Positions 10,533 through 21,004 of a stretch of 64,000 nt of DNA are shown in pieces. Source of the stretch: Rhynchopus sp. YZ270_cl-10. Taxonomy: Eukaryota; Euglenozoa; Diplonemea; Diplonemida; Diplonemidae. Position numbers and translations under genes: made by a program. The notes below the pieces were generated by a model, which saw only the letters and a program-made list of their open reading frames with translations, did no database searches and was not told the DNA's origin. Numbering within the stretch: position 1 is the first letter of the stretch; each line of letters opens with the position of its first letter. Location: positions 62,001 to 126,000 of the forward strand of contig OZ037833.1 in assembly GCA_964035575.1 (NCBI GenBank). The letters run 5' to 3'.

Positions 10533-13500
10533 AAACTGTAGTTGTTGATGCAGGCACTCCAACTGACCCACGTACGATGCCAAAACAACAAAAAACAAAA
10601 AAAAATGCCATCGTAGAGTGAGGAAAACGCCTTTTGGGTGTTGATACTCGACAACGATGCTTTTAATACAAAAAAACCCCAAATTCTTTAAATAGGCACC
10701 AAATATGTTTACTTCACCTTTCAACACCTGAAGTGGGGGAAAATCGTTATCTGGTGAACGGAAGAAGCACAGTAAAACCAAGAGTATCAAGGGTGTTAAC
10801 CCTTATAGTTGCCGTCTACTACGAGAGACTCTGCAAAAAAAGAAGAAAAAGAAGAAAAAAAGAAACAAGTAATTGCTATCAGAAAAAACGGGCTATGGAT
10901 ACGGGGGCCCACGCTCCTGTAACTCCACCCTGTTGAAATAATCAACAACACGCCCAGCACTCTGCTCTTCTGCAGGTATGCGAAAACGCTCTCTGCGCCC
11001 GCAAATATCATGAACTGATATCAGAACCACTGGGACGCCTGCACCTAAAGAAGGGGGGGGGGGCTCCTCCTCTTCGTCCAGCACCATCTGCTTGATAGCG
11101 TTCCGGACGTAGGCTCGGCGGGCTCGATAACCATCTGCTCGATGGCTGTAGAGGCGGACTCGGCACAGGCTCTCACGCACCGTCGGTTTCGAAAATCGGG
11201 CACGGGGTATTCCACCACACAGCCCGTCTTTTCTCTTAGCAATTGTAGTTCTTGTTGTTATTGTTGTTTTCCACAACACCTTCCTTCAACACTGTAGAGT
11301 AGGTTTCTTTTTACCTGAACAGGGTCCGTAGTTGCATTTTTGGATCCGCCCGTGCAGTGGGTGGTTGATGTTGAAAATTGGACAATTTTTTTACCACTTA
11401 AATTTTGGAAAAGCCCGGTCACTAAATAGGTGGGGCCCAAATTGAAATATCGACAAAAAAAAAGAAAAATGTGAGAGGAAAAATAGAGCCTTAGCACTCT
11501 GCTAAAGGGGGGAAAACCTGAAGGAGCTGCCAAAAGGGCACCACAGATATCACAGACATCTGGCTTTTCCCCTCGCGGGGCGACCACAACACTCAATTGA
11601 TCGGGTGAAATATAGCGCATTTTTTATATTGCTTGGGAGTATGCGCTCAGAGGTGGTAATGGAGTTTATGACCACTTGCGCAGCGAGATTGGCATATATA
11701 CTATACCATGCACCTCAAGTGAGCACACCCCTAAGTGATAGATAGTGCGCCTCAATCGAACCAGAAACATTTTTTTTTATCTACCGGGGAAATAAACGAG
11801 CGGCATTTTCAGCCACATCATTATATTTTGTTTTTTTCTTTCAAAAACTTCAGCACATAACGCTGTTGGTTTTTTTTGATCGTACGGCACACAAGGTGCC
11901 ACAAGGTTCTATGATTTTTTTGACAAAATAAGCGAACACAAAAACCAGCGCAAAGAAAAAAGGTGAACAAATATTTTATCTGAAAGTGAGTGTTTAGCCG
12001 AGCTTATTTCACGAGGTAGATAAAAAAAAAAAAACAAGAAAACAAGAAAATAAGAAAAACGGAACGAAAATAACAATAGGGAAAGACGCTTCGAAGTCTC
12101 AGATACAGGACCCACCACAGGTACGTATTGGGTAGGTTCGAATCGAAAAAACAACGAAAAAGCGTTAGACAAGAACCAACAAAGTGGGATCAATGTCGGA
12201 AAAAAAAATAATATCGCGAAATAGAAAAATGTAGAGTACAAATTTGAATGGTTGATGCGCACAAAAACGACGCATCCCCACGCCCACAAAAAAAAAGGGC
12301 AAATGACAAATTCATATACTTTCAAATAAAATTTGAAAGCATTAGGGAAGTGTATAAAAAACAACAACAACCCATATTTTTTTTTTAAATTTGGCAAATG
12401 AAAAAGACTGAACGAAAAAGAGAGACAGTATTTATTTTTGAGAATTACACACCCGATTCACTTCCATCATACGATCCAAAAGAGCCGGTTCCTTTCGGAT
12501 TGTATTATTCTTTTTGTGTTTCGTTCCTTCAAAAATGTCACAACAATAACACGTTTGGCTTTTGTTTCTGGGAGACACACAAGGTGCCAAGTTCCTTATT
12601 TCTATGCTCGTAAATCACCCTGTGCCTGTTTGTCATGTTGTTTCCCGTGCAATACATGGGGAAACGTTTCGCACTCGAAAATATATGAAGACTGACAGCA
12701 GCAGGTAACAGGGGGTTGTTTTGAATTGAGACGTTTGCACAATATTCTGGTATTTGACAAAGACAAGGAGAAACGTAAGAAGGGCAACACGCTGATGGGC
12801 TATGTGCAGTCAGAGCAAAAAGAAGCATTGATTTTGTATTCATGCCTCAAAGGAAGGGATAAAAAAAACGTCACAAGAGCGCCACGACGAGCGTGCCAGA
12901 CAGAGCAAAATAAAATATGAAAAAGACACGACCGGTACTCTGCCCAAGAGACCACTCAAAACCCAAGAAGGACCTACAATTACAAACTCATTTGTGTCCA
13001 TCGTATCGGGGAGAGCTAAAAGAGTACAGCACAGAGAAAAAACATCCGAGCATAGTACTCTGGACCACAAGAACTCTACCGGACGAAGCCATCTGTCTAA
13101 CAAATATTTTTGAAAGATTTATTGTAGTTTCGTTATATTTTTTGTTTTTGAAAAACCAGCGTGTGCGTAAGAAAAAATAAGATTCATATACTTTCAGTTC
13201 ACAGAATTGAAAGCATTTGAGAGAGGGGGCAAAAAATGGAAATTTTGGTGGTCCTGACAACCCCATTTTGCGGGGTTCATGCGGTTCGTGCCGCTCGTAG
13301 GGTTTTTCATCCCCACCACAGCCCGGGATTGGCTCGGAAATGCCACAAAACACTGTTTTTTTCACCCCCTTATGCACTGTTTGAGGTGCGCTTTTTCCCC
13401 TCCCCCCCTGAAACACATGTCTTTTTTCAGAAAAATTTCTAAAAGTTAGCGCGAAGCCTGCATGTATCGTACAAAGCTCTCAATAATTGTGAATGCATCA

Positions 13501-13617
13501 CACGTTAAGAATCTTGGTCTCACGCAGGCTCAACATCTCCGGAGCTAAAATGGAATAACGCCTCTTTTGAAGTCAAACTAATTAAATACTCACTCCTGGA
13601 GGGATCGCCAACCACCT
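9836..13617. other. AT-rich spacer, no confident gene
   Basis: The stretch is rich in A and T homopolymers and has no long frame with the codon bias of the neighbours. One GC-richer island at ~10893-11235 is listed separately. A motif around TTCATATACTTTCA...TTGAAAGCATT occurs twice (about 12311-12345 and 13192-13222), suggesting an old local duplication. The motif AAGATGAACCTAAG at ~10461 recurs at ~26454, suggesting a dispersed repeat. Confidence 0.6.
10893..11235 (-). other. Coding-like GC-rich island, doubtful exon
   Basis: Within the AT-rich spacer this stretch is GC-richer and has an open minus-strand frame with a basic helix-like first half, an acidic EEEE-PPPP junction and a second half containing VVLISVHDICGRRERFRIP, ending in a stop near 10893. 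The only early ATG lies in the middle of the frame, so it would need an upstream exon that I cannot place. I recognise no family. It could be a gene fragment. Confidence 0.25.
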
Positions 13618-16600
13618 TCACATGACAACGGCACTGCTGCGGAGGGGCTCGTTACGTTCCAGCTGATCTGCGATGGCACACAGGACGTCTGCGCTGCGTG
13701 TGCCTGCCGCCATCTTGCGGAGGCTGCGATAGTCCTGCTGCACGAATGCGTGGTGGTACGAAGCAGACCACGTTTCGCAGGCCTCCTCCGTATCTTTGCC
13801 CCACTCAGAGTCCTTCAGCACCTCCGCACGCAGCTGGTACAGCGTGATCTCGGTGGTCGGTATGCTCGCCGCTCCGAAGACGATGGACCTGCGGGGGCCC
13901 TGGCTTCCCGTCAGCATAGCGTTTTGGTTCAGCTTCCACACAGCTACTGGCCGTGCCTTCGACCTGTGAGAAATGTCCGCATACAGGTGTGGGTGATTCG
14001 GCATGCACGTCATCAGGCACAGCACATTCAGCTCCAAGGCCGCAAGCACGACCTGTGGGCACAGCGCAATAGCGTCGCTGAAGATCGCAACAAACTTCTG
14101 AGCGGAGGTGCCGACCTTCCCGTGCGAGAGCTGCCCAGCCACGAGGCCGAGGTATATCGAGAGCAAAGGTGTGTGGATGGCGGAAACAAGGGCAACGAAG
14201 TGCTGAGAGGACTCCGCGTAAGAAGAACACCTGCGTGCCGCATTCCACGAGACGTTTACCTGGTCTCCCGAGAGCGAGTTGATGCTGCCGTCCGTGCGCT
14301 CGAGGCTGAGGGAGATTGTGCTCAGCGCAGCGTTGAAGTTCTGCAGGAAGTTCTCCTTCTGCGGGTCGTGCGACACGACACGTACGCAGCCAACTATCCC
14401 GCGCGACAGGTTGAGTGTGCTAGGGGCCGCAAGTGGCTTTTTTTCACGCCCCATCTTCAAGGAGCTCTTCGACGAGCAGCGGCTCGCGATGCTGAACTTT
14501 TCGCCACGCATGACAGAGCAGCGCGCTGAAAGCGCTTCGGGAACAAGCAGGACGACGTCGTGCACACCGCTGACACCACGCAGGGTCACACCCGAACGGT
14601 CAATGGCGTAGACAGGATGGTGGTGCGTGAAGTCAGACGTCTTCAGCATCGCGAAGAACTCTGACGTGACGCAGAGCGCGCCACCGACGGAGGCAGACTC
14701 AAGGCGCGCTGCCTTGTTGACGGTGCTGCCGGTGTAGTCGTAGCGGTTTGTGATGTCGTTCATCTCTGCGTTCAAGTCGCCAGCGTAGAGACCAATACGC
14801 GTGCGCAGGCCGTGCCACCCGTCGCCCCGACTCGACTGCGGCAGGTCTTCCAGCTCCACCGGCCACGCGTCACCCACGTCGTACAACGCCTGCAACACTG
14901 ACAGGCCAAAGAGGACTCCCGCCTCGTGCTCGTCAAAGGCAACCATGAAAGAGTCGCCAATTGTTTTCACCTCGTAGCCACCACACTTCGCAATGCACTT
15001 CCGGATGGCGCGGTTATGCAGCTGCAGCGCTTCCTTCATCGCATCGGGTTCAGCCTCCCACGTCGCTGTCGAGGCTTGGATGTCTGTGAAGACGATTGTC
15101 GCGAAGCCGTCCATACCAGGCGGGGAGACTTCTGCTTGGTGCGCGTCCTCTTCGCCTGTTTCGTCGTTGTTGAAGAGGGACTCAGGGAGGAAGGGCTTGT
15201 AGCGGGCGAGGTTCGTCATGAGCTGTGAGAACAGCAACTTGAGCTCCTTCACGAGGTCGCTGTCGTCGACACGGTCGCCCAGTTCGCGTTCGGCACCGTC
15301 GAGGTCGAACTCAACGAGACGGTTTGCGATCTTCTTTGCGACGTCGACAGCCTGCTGCTTCTCAAGGCCTGCGATGTAGTCGTAGGAATGCCCACGGTGT
15401 TCGTGCAGGTCGATACCACTGTACTCGCATTCCTCAGAGACCCTGCTCCCGATCGTCTTGTGGATCACGGCGTACGACACTGCAGAGAGAAGCAGGCACC
15501 ACGCACTCACAGAAAGGACAGCAATGCACTGCACGCCCAGCTGTGCCCCGCCGCCGCCCAGGAAGAGCCCGTAGTCTTCGCCAAGCGTGTCGTCCTGTGT
15601 CGCAGCACGGATGCGGTCGGCGTCGCAGAAGAGGCCCACAGAGATACCGCCCCAAACACCACCTCCCCAGTGCACTGCGCCGGCAGACACCACGTCGTCG
15701 ATCTTCAGGCGGCGCGTGAGCCACATCATACCAAAGTACACCGGCACACTCAGCACGCCGATGACAAGGGAGTACACAGGCGCAACATAAGCACAGCCCG
15801 CGGTGATGGAGACCAGCCCCGTGAGCGCACAGTTGCATGCATCGCCAACGTCGTAGTACCCGTTCATCACACGTGACACAAGAATGCCCGACAGCGTTGC
15901 TGCTGCGCTCGCAAGAATGGTCGTGACGCACGCATTTGCGGCTACAAGCGAGCCGCCGCCGCTCATTGATACAACGCTGCCCGCATTGAAGGCGAACCAC
16001 GAGAACCACAGCATGAGCGTGCCCACAGCAAGGTGGAAGCGGTTGTGCGGCTGCACGATCTCCTGGCCCTCTTCGGAGAAGACGTCGCAGCCGTTGAGCT
16101 TGCGCTTCCCTAGCAGCGTGCTGAAGATTAACGCGCACGAGCCGCCGAAGCTGTGGATCACAACACTTCCGGAGAAGTCGAGGCAGCCGTTTGCCAGAAT
16201 GCGGTTTGATGAAAAAGGACTGAGCCAGCCGTCCGCACTCCATATCCAGTGCGCGACAAGGGGGTACCCAAACGACGCGATGCACACAACAAACGCAGCG
16301 TACGCACCAAGGCTGATGCGCTCCGCCACCGCACCACTCACAATCGTCGCGGCCGCAGTCATGTATGTGTACGAGAGGAAGAAATGACCCTGCTTTCCGT
16401 ACAGGTCGTCGGACGGGCTTGGGCTGAAGAAGAAGACCTGCCCCTCTGTGCCCAGGAACTCGTTCCCTTCTGAGAAGGCCAATGCGTACCCGACAGCCCA
16501 CCACGCGACGGCGCTGATGGAGCAGTCCATCATGTTCTTGTACACAATGTTCACGACATTGGTGGATCGCACCGATCCAGACTCAAGATAGCAGAAGCCC

Positions 16601-18375
16601 ACCTGCATCAGGAAGACAAAAATCCCGCAGGTCAGCGCCCACGTCGTGTCCAGGTCGGATCCCAGCGCAGACAACTGCTCCTCAGCCTCTTGCATGCGGG
16701 TGACAAGCTCACTAAAGGTTTCGTTGGCAAGATTCAAGGAAAAGTCGTTCACATGCTCCACATTATCTGCCGCTACTGTGCTTGCCCCCACCAAGGCGAA
16801 GTAGAACACCAGGCGCAGCACCCACCAGTAGCTACGTGCGTCCTCCAGCCGCTCTCCTACTGACGACAGAAACGACCCTGCCTTGAGCGGGTGCACGCGC
16901 ACACCTGTCATCTCCTTCGGGCCCCTCGGGGACCAGTGCACTGTACTCTGGTCCTCAGTATTTGTACGGACCGCTGAGGTCCGCACTGCGTACTGGTGGA
17001 GGCGATTTGCAGGTGGCGTTATATTGTCTGTTGTCTTGTCGTTCGTTTCGGTCCATTCGGTAGTCGGGTATGGGTCGCTGCGATAGGAGTACTCTGTCTC
17101 CACATCTGTGCTCTCGTCGTCGGCACCGATGCAGGCGAAGTGTGCACCGTGCTCAATTTCGTCCTTTTGCACTTCCCACCCGAACAGATGTTTGATCGCC
17201 AACATGCACACCACCATCCAGAAGGCGGCCCACGCTGCAATCACGACGATTGCTAGCGCAACACTCCCGAGGGCTTCGAGCATCGGCTTTCCGGGGAGGA
17301 CGTCGTCACGTTTGAAGAGCACTCCTGCGAAACCACCCCAGACTGCGGGCACAAGACGCGCGGCAATGCTGTGGAGGCGGTCCAACTGCTGTGTGTCGAG
17401 TGTGTGCACACTGTGGAAGAGGAGTGCTGCAACGGCGCCCACGACAGGCGCAAACTGCGTCCGTATCGTCACAGCGGAAATGCTGAGTGCACTGATGCCT
17501 GCCAGCGTGGACCCCAGCAGGTGCTCCACGTCATAGAACTCGAACACCTCACGCGACAACGCAGTCGACGTCACTGCCGCCACCGCCACCCCCAACGTGA
17601 ACGTCACCAACACCGGAGCGCCCTCCGTCGCCTGCAACGCCTGGCTCCCATACCCAAGGAACCCATACACCGAAAACCACGTCATCAGCACACCACATCC
17701 AATGAAAAACGTATTATGCCCACGCCTCCGCTCCGACTTGGGAAACATGACACACATCACCAGACCACAGACACCACCGAAGATGTTCATGACGAGGTAC
17801 CCTCCGTCGATCACTCCGGTGCCTACATGACTTTCGTAGTGTGGGTTCAGCCAGCCGCCGTGCGAGGTGACCCAATGTGCAGCAGCTGGGTAAGGGAAAA
17901 TCGAGAGAAGAACGGTGAGGAAGATAATCGCCTGGACGGTGAGGCGGCCTGAGGCTGCGTCGCAGGCGGCGGTGATTGCGCCTGTTGCGAAGTAGAGGGT
18001 TGCGTAGAAGTGAGCAGACTCGTAGCTCAGGCGGTGCGCGGCCTCTGCTGCGGTACCGTACAGGAAACGCGAGCCACGGTCGCCCACGAACACCGACCCC
18101 GGCTCGTACACCTCAGCAAACCCTGCCACCCACCACGTTAAAGGGATCAATGCCAGAATGAGAAAGTTCTGGTACGTGCATCTCAACACGCCAGCACCAT
18201 TCGCTGAGCCCGCCTTAAAGAACGCCGACGCAGTGTGCACAAAGAACGAAAACGTCCCGCCTGTCAGGAGCCACATCCCCAGCTGGTCATGACGTGCCTC
18301 GCCAGCCCGCACAAGGTAGTCCTCCAGGGCGGTCGCCAGCTCCGCTAGGGAAGTGGCATTGTACTCATGGCCCAT
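13618..18375 (-). CDS. Tandem ammonium transporter-adenylate cyclase fusion
   Basis: Single exon, 1585 residues; the start is the first ATG of the frame. Residues ~33-400 are a first Amt/Rh-like domain of about eleven hydrophobic segments. Residues ~410-510 are a polar linker. Residues ~580-975 are a second Amt domain with both pore histidines (H741, H902) and typical SFGYPLVAHW and WFAFNAGS motifs. Residues ~1000-1068 form a coiled-coil-like linker. Residues ~1090-1280 are a class III cyclase domain with metal aspartates D1098 and D1141, adenine-type K1137 and D1213, and N1220/R1224. The GYEVKTIGDSFM motif matches kinetoplastid receptor adenylate cyclases. Residues ~1326-1460 look like a degenerate second cyclase fold without the metal aspartates. 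In Amt domain 1 the pore histidines are N197 and R340, so it probably does not conduct. Inferred role: a membrane sensor linking ammonium binding or transport to cAMP. Confidence 0.93.
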   Translation of the reverse strand: MGHEYNATSLAELATALEDYLVRAGEARHDQLGMWLLTGGTFSFFVHTASAFFKAGSANGAGVLRCTYQNFLILALIPLTWWVAGFAEVYEPGSVFVGDRGSRFLYGTAAEAAHRLSYESAHFYATLYFATGAITAACDAASGRLTVQAIIFLTVLLSIFPYPAAAHWVTSHGGWLNPHYESHVGTGVIDGGYLVMNIFGGVCGLVMCVMFPKSERRRGHNTFFIGCGVLMTWFSVYGFLGYGSQALQATEGAPVLVTFTLGVAVAAVTSTALSREVFEFYDVEHLLGSTLAGISALSISAVTIRTQFAPVVGAVAALLFHSVHTLDTQQLDRLHSIAARLVPAVWGGFAGVLFKRDDVLPGKPMLEALGSVALAIVVIAAWAAFWMVVCMLAIKHLFGWEVQKDEIEHGAHFACIGADDESTDVETEYSYRSDPYPTTEWTETNDKTTDNITPPANRLHQYAVRTSAVRTNTEDQSTVHWSPRGPKEMTGVRVHPLKAGSFLSSVGERLEDARSYWWVLRLVFYFALVGASTVAADNVEHVNDFSLNLANETFSELVTRMQEAEEQLSALGSDLDTTWALTCGIFVFLMQVGFCYLESGSVRSTNVVNIVYKNMMDCSISAVAWWAVGYALAFSEGNEFLGTEGQVFFFSPSPSDDLYGKQGHFFLSYTYMTAAATIVSGAVAERISLGAYAAFVVCIASFGYPLVAHWIWSADGWLSPFSSNRILANGCLDFSGSVVIHSFGGSCALIFSTLLGKRKLNGCDVFSEEGQEIVQPHNRFHLAVGTLMLWFSWFAFNAGSVVSMSGGGSLVAANACVTTILASAAATLSGILVSRVMNGYYDVGDACNCALTGLVSITAGCAYVAPVYSLVIGVLSVPVYFGMMWLTRRLKIDDVVSAGAVHWGGGVWGGISVGLFCDADRIRAATQDDTLGEDYGLFLGGGGAQLGVQCIAVLSVSAWCLLLSAVSYAVIHKTIGSRVSEECEYSGIDLHEHRGHSYDYIAGLEKQQAVDVAKKIANRLVEFDLDGAERELGDRVDDSDLVKELKLLFSQLMTNLARYKPFLPESLFNNDETGEEDAHQAEVSPPGMDGFATIVFTDIQASTATWEAEPDAMKEALQLHNRAIRKCIAKCGGYEVKTIGDSFMVAFDEHEAGVLFGLSVLQALYDVGDAWPVELEDLPQSSRGDGWHGLRTRIGLYAGDLNAEMNDITNRYDYTGSTVNKAARLESASVGGALCVTSEFFAMLKTSDFTHHHPVYAIDRSGVTLRGVSGVHDVVLLVPEALSARCSVMRGEKFSIASRCSSKSSLKMGREKKPLAAPSTLNLSRGIVGCVRVVSHDPQKENFLQNFNAALSTISLSLERTDGSINSLSGDQVNVSWNAARRCSSYAESSQHFVALVSAIHTPLLSIYLGLVAGQLSHGKVGTSAQKFVAIFSDAIALCPQVVLAALELNVLCLMTCMPNHPHLYADISHRSKARPVAVWKLNQNAMLTGSQGPRRSIVFGAASIPTTEITLYQLRAEVLKDSEWGKDTEEACETWSASYHHAFVQQDYRSLRKMAAGTRSADVLCAIADQLERNEPLRSSAVVM

Positions 18376-18408
18376 CACTACAGGGCGAGAGGGAAAGAAC
18401 TTCCAGAT

Positions 18409-18465
18409 CTGTAGTGTGATGTTGGAGAAGGCGAGGGGTGAGGAGTATGTGGTAGAACCACAGCG
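18409..18465 (-). promoter_or_regulatory. Candidate spliced-leader acceptor of Amt-cyclase gene
   Basis: A CT-rich stretch (ACTCCTCACCCCTCGCCTTC) leads to ACACTACAG ending at 18409, 33 nt before the ATG. An alternative acceptor follows the CTTTCTTTAAG tract further upstream, near 18485. Confidence 0.4.
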
Positions 18466-18948
18466 AAGTCGGGGGGGGAGAAGGCTTAAAGAAAGAAAAC
18501 TGAAGATGAATGTGCCTCTTGAGCACACACGTCTTTCGAAAGTGTCTCTGTACCCCAAAAAGGGGAGGACCAAAATCTTAAACACCAACTTAAACAGAAG
18601 TCCAAGAGGGGGCTCAGTTGATTTATAGGTGCATCACCCCCACCTTAATGTTTCAAAGAAAAGCTTAGTGAAGGGCAGAGGTTGCATTGGGTGGAGGTGT
18701 GCAGGACACTTTGTGTGGACAGATATTCAAAAAAGAATTCGCTTTTCTTATTGTTTGGTTATTGTCGCTACAGCTATAAAAAATATGACTCATTTTTGAG
18801 CCAAAGCGTTGTGCTTTTGGCTAGCACGTTCGTCCCCACCCCCCCTCACTCCCCCCAACCCCTTTCCCATCCGTTCCCAACCGCGAACGATTATTTGCTC
18901 TTTCTCTAGGTTTTGCAAAAACAAAACAAAAAAAAGGTGCGTGACATC
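18466..18948. other. Spacer between Amt-cyclase and twin-CX9C genes
   Basis: No gene is seen. It contains C-rich and A-rich runs and presumably the 3' UTR of the CX9C gene on the minus strand. Confidence 0.5.
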
Positions 18949-19524
18949 CTATTGGGAACTGTTTCCTTGCGGTGTGGTGTCTGCCACGACTGACACATCC
19001 TGGTCCCCTTCCGGTTGGTCACCACGCTTCGACCATGATGCAAAGTCAATTTCTGTTCTGATTCGCGTGTCACCCTGTGAAGTTAACAAAATAGTTGTTT
19101 TTTTGACCAAAAAAAAAAATACCAAATCAAACCGACAAAAGCCGACTGAGAATCAAAAATAGTTCATCTCTCCACATACCTGCAGGAGCCCCATGATGTG
19201 CCGCTTCTCTGAGGTCGCGGTGATCTTCTCTCTGTCAAGCTTCTGGACGCATGCAGAGGCTTCGTCGCGGAAGACGTGGCACTCTGGGTTCAGCGAACGC
19301 GCACGCCCCTCCATACACCGCAGGTACGTCTTCCACTTTTCCTCGCAGCAGAAGCGCAGCCGCTCCGTCACCTTCAGATCGATTGCCTGCCGGTCCTCGG
19401 TCCCAAGCAGCGTCACCGAACGTCGGTACGCAAGCGTCTCATCTTCCGCCATCACTTCTCGCATGTGGTTGCGACCCACCACACCACACTCCCGCTCTCC
19501 AATTGTCCCCTGTGCTTGCCCCAT
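18949..19524 (-). CDS. Twin-CX9C (CHCH) mitochondrial-type protein, CMC1-like
   Basis: Exon 1 is 19524-19180 (115 codons) and contains two CX9C pairs, CEEKWKTYLRC and CHVFRDEASAC, separated by 11 residues. Twin CX9C proteins fold by Mia40 oxidation in the mitochondrial intermembrane space, and many, such as Cmc1 and Cmc2, help assemble cytochrome c oxidase. Assignment to CMC1 is tentative. Exon 1 ends CTGCAG/GTATGT, the donor used elsewhere in this window. Splicing phase 0 to the acceptor at 19075 gives exon 2 (19074-18949) with 41 polar codons and a TAG stop, total 156 residues. Without splicing the protein would end eight codons later, at 19153 (123 residues). The ATG lies 35 nt after a TACTAAC-bearing acceptor. 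Confidence 0.75.
19075..19179 (-). other. Probable intron of twin-CX9C gene (105 nt)
   Basis: Donor CAG/GTATGT, long T tract, acceptor AACTTCACAG. Phase 0; the following 41 codons are open. A shorter acceptor at ~19146 (GATTCTCAG) is possible but less well supported. Confidence 0.55.
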
Positions 19525-19559
19525 TCCAATTTCAAAAAGATTCCCAAAGGCCCTCAAAC

Positions 19560-19583
19560 CTTTTAGGGATAAAGAGGTTAGTA
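19560..19583 (-). promoter_or_regulatory. Splice acceptor with TACTAAC branch point upstream of CX9C gene
   Basis: On the minus strand TACTAAC (19577-19583) is followed by CTCTTTATCCCTAAAAG, ending 35 nt before the ATG. The consensus branch point makes a trans- or cis-splice acceptor likely. Confidence 0.55.
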
Positions 19584-20663
19584 GTGTGTCTGGTGGTGGT
19601 GGTGGTGGTGGGGAGTGTTTTGAAATCCGTTCGTGAAGCAATAAATAAATCCGGGGAGCGAGGGATATGGGGAGTCTGTGAGGTGTTAATGTGGTGAGCT
19701 TCGTGTGAACACCAAATAAATAATCCGGAATGCAGAAGAAATTTGCGGAACATATTTCTCCATTAGTTGGTGTGTAGATAGGAGGGAGAGAGAGGAAAAA
19801 ATGAATAAAAAGTGAAAGGTTGGAGAGCGTGCTTTTTTATTTGTAAATGAGGTGGGTTTTTGGGAGGTGTTTTGTTGTGTGATTCAAAGAACGCACACAA
19901 AATAACCTCCTTTTAGGGAGATAAGAGATCCCCCCGGTTTTGAAGAAATAAACTTTTTTTAGGAGAAGACGAGAGACATCTTTCGCAAAGGGAATCCATT
20001 GCAAGAAGGCACCGTCTTTTGCTCCTTTTTTCCTTTTTCTTTAAAAACAGCATCGAAAAAAATACGAATCTCGTGATCTAGATGTTATTGATTTGTTCGT
20101 TAGCTCTAAGGTGGAAACTCAACTTAAAAAAAGGCTTAACGTTAAAGTGTTAGAAAAATGATGAAAAATAAAAACCGTGAGGTGGGCGGGATCCTCTCAA
20201 CCTCACAACATAGAACTGCGCAAAACAGAATTCAATAAAAAACCGGAACAAAAAAAAAAGTGTTGAACGCAAATCAAAAACACTGATAACAAAAATTGTC
20301 AAACGAACCAAAAGCTTTTGTCAGATGATCCCCAAGGCTGTGCTAAGCTTTGATCGCCTTCAAAAAAAGAGCTTTTTTAAAAGCGTTCCCAAAAAAAAGA
20401 TTGCAGATTGTTCCAGAACTAATTGTCACTGAGGTAGAAAAGGGAAAAAAAACGTTCGTCGTTGGTTTCTTTCCCAAAAAAAAATCAAAGAAAAATACTA
20501 TCCAAATAAGATGATCGTGAACAAGACATTTGTTTGCATAATACACCAGGAAACCGAAAACCGAAACTTGGAAAAAGGACAGACAGCCAACACAGCGGTT
20601 TTTCTCAGGGCTTTGCACACCCATCAACCCATCTATTGCGTTGGGACATCAGTTTTTTTTTTA
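19584..20663. other. AT-rich spacer, nothing recognised
   Basis: A/T homopolymers dominate. No frame has the codon bias of the genes and no RNA gene is recognised. Confidence 0.6.
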
Positions 20664-20760
20664 TATCAGTCTAAATGGGAGCCAATTACCCCCCCCCCCT
20701 TGAGGGTCATATTCGGGTTTTGGGGGTAATATAAGGGGGGGGGGTAATAGACACCTACCT

Positions 20761-20878
20761 GTGTACGTGTGTACGTGTGTACGTGTGTACGTGTGTACGT
20801 GTGTACGTGTGTACGTGTGTACGTGTGTACGTGTGTACGTGTGTACGTGTGTACGTGTGTACGTGTGTACGTGTGTAC
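20761..20878. repeat. 8-bp microsatellite (GTGTACGT)n, ~14.7 copies
   Basis: Perfect tandem array; the unit contains the palindrome GTAC, so strands can form small hairpins. Apparent reading frames here are only repeat translation. Confidence 0.98.
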
Positions 20879-21004
20879 CGTATTTGCGGGTTTGCGTATA
20901 CCTGGGTACCCACGGTACCCGGTACCAATGGGATATTTTGGTGATCCCCAAGGCGATTTGCGGCCAGGCACGCCCACCTTAGTGGATTTTTTCACCTAAA
21001 TTTA

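Noticed and set aside
11258-11620. Minus-strand frame starting MRYISPDQL with a CDICG motif, reminiscent of LUC7
   Set aside because: Only a few residues match, codon bias is absent and no donor of the GTATG type follows; too weak.
20666-20999. Frames encoding repeated Tyr-Val-Cys-Thr or Thr-His-Val-His
   Set aside because: Translation of the 8-bp microsatellite.
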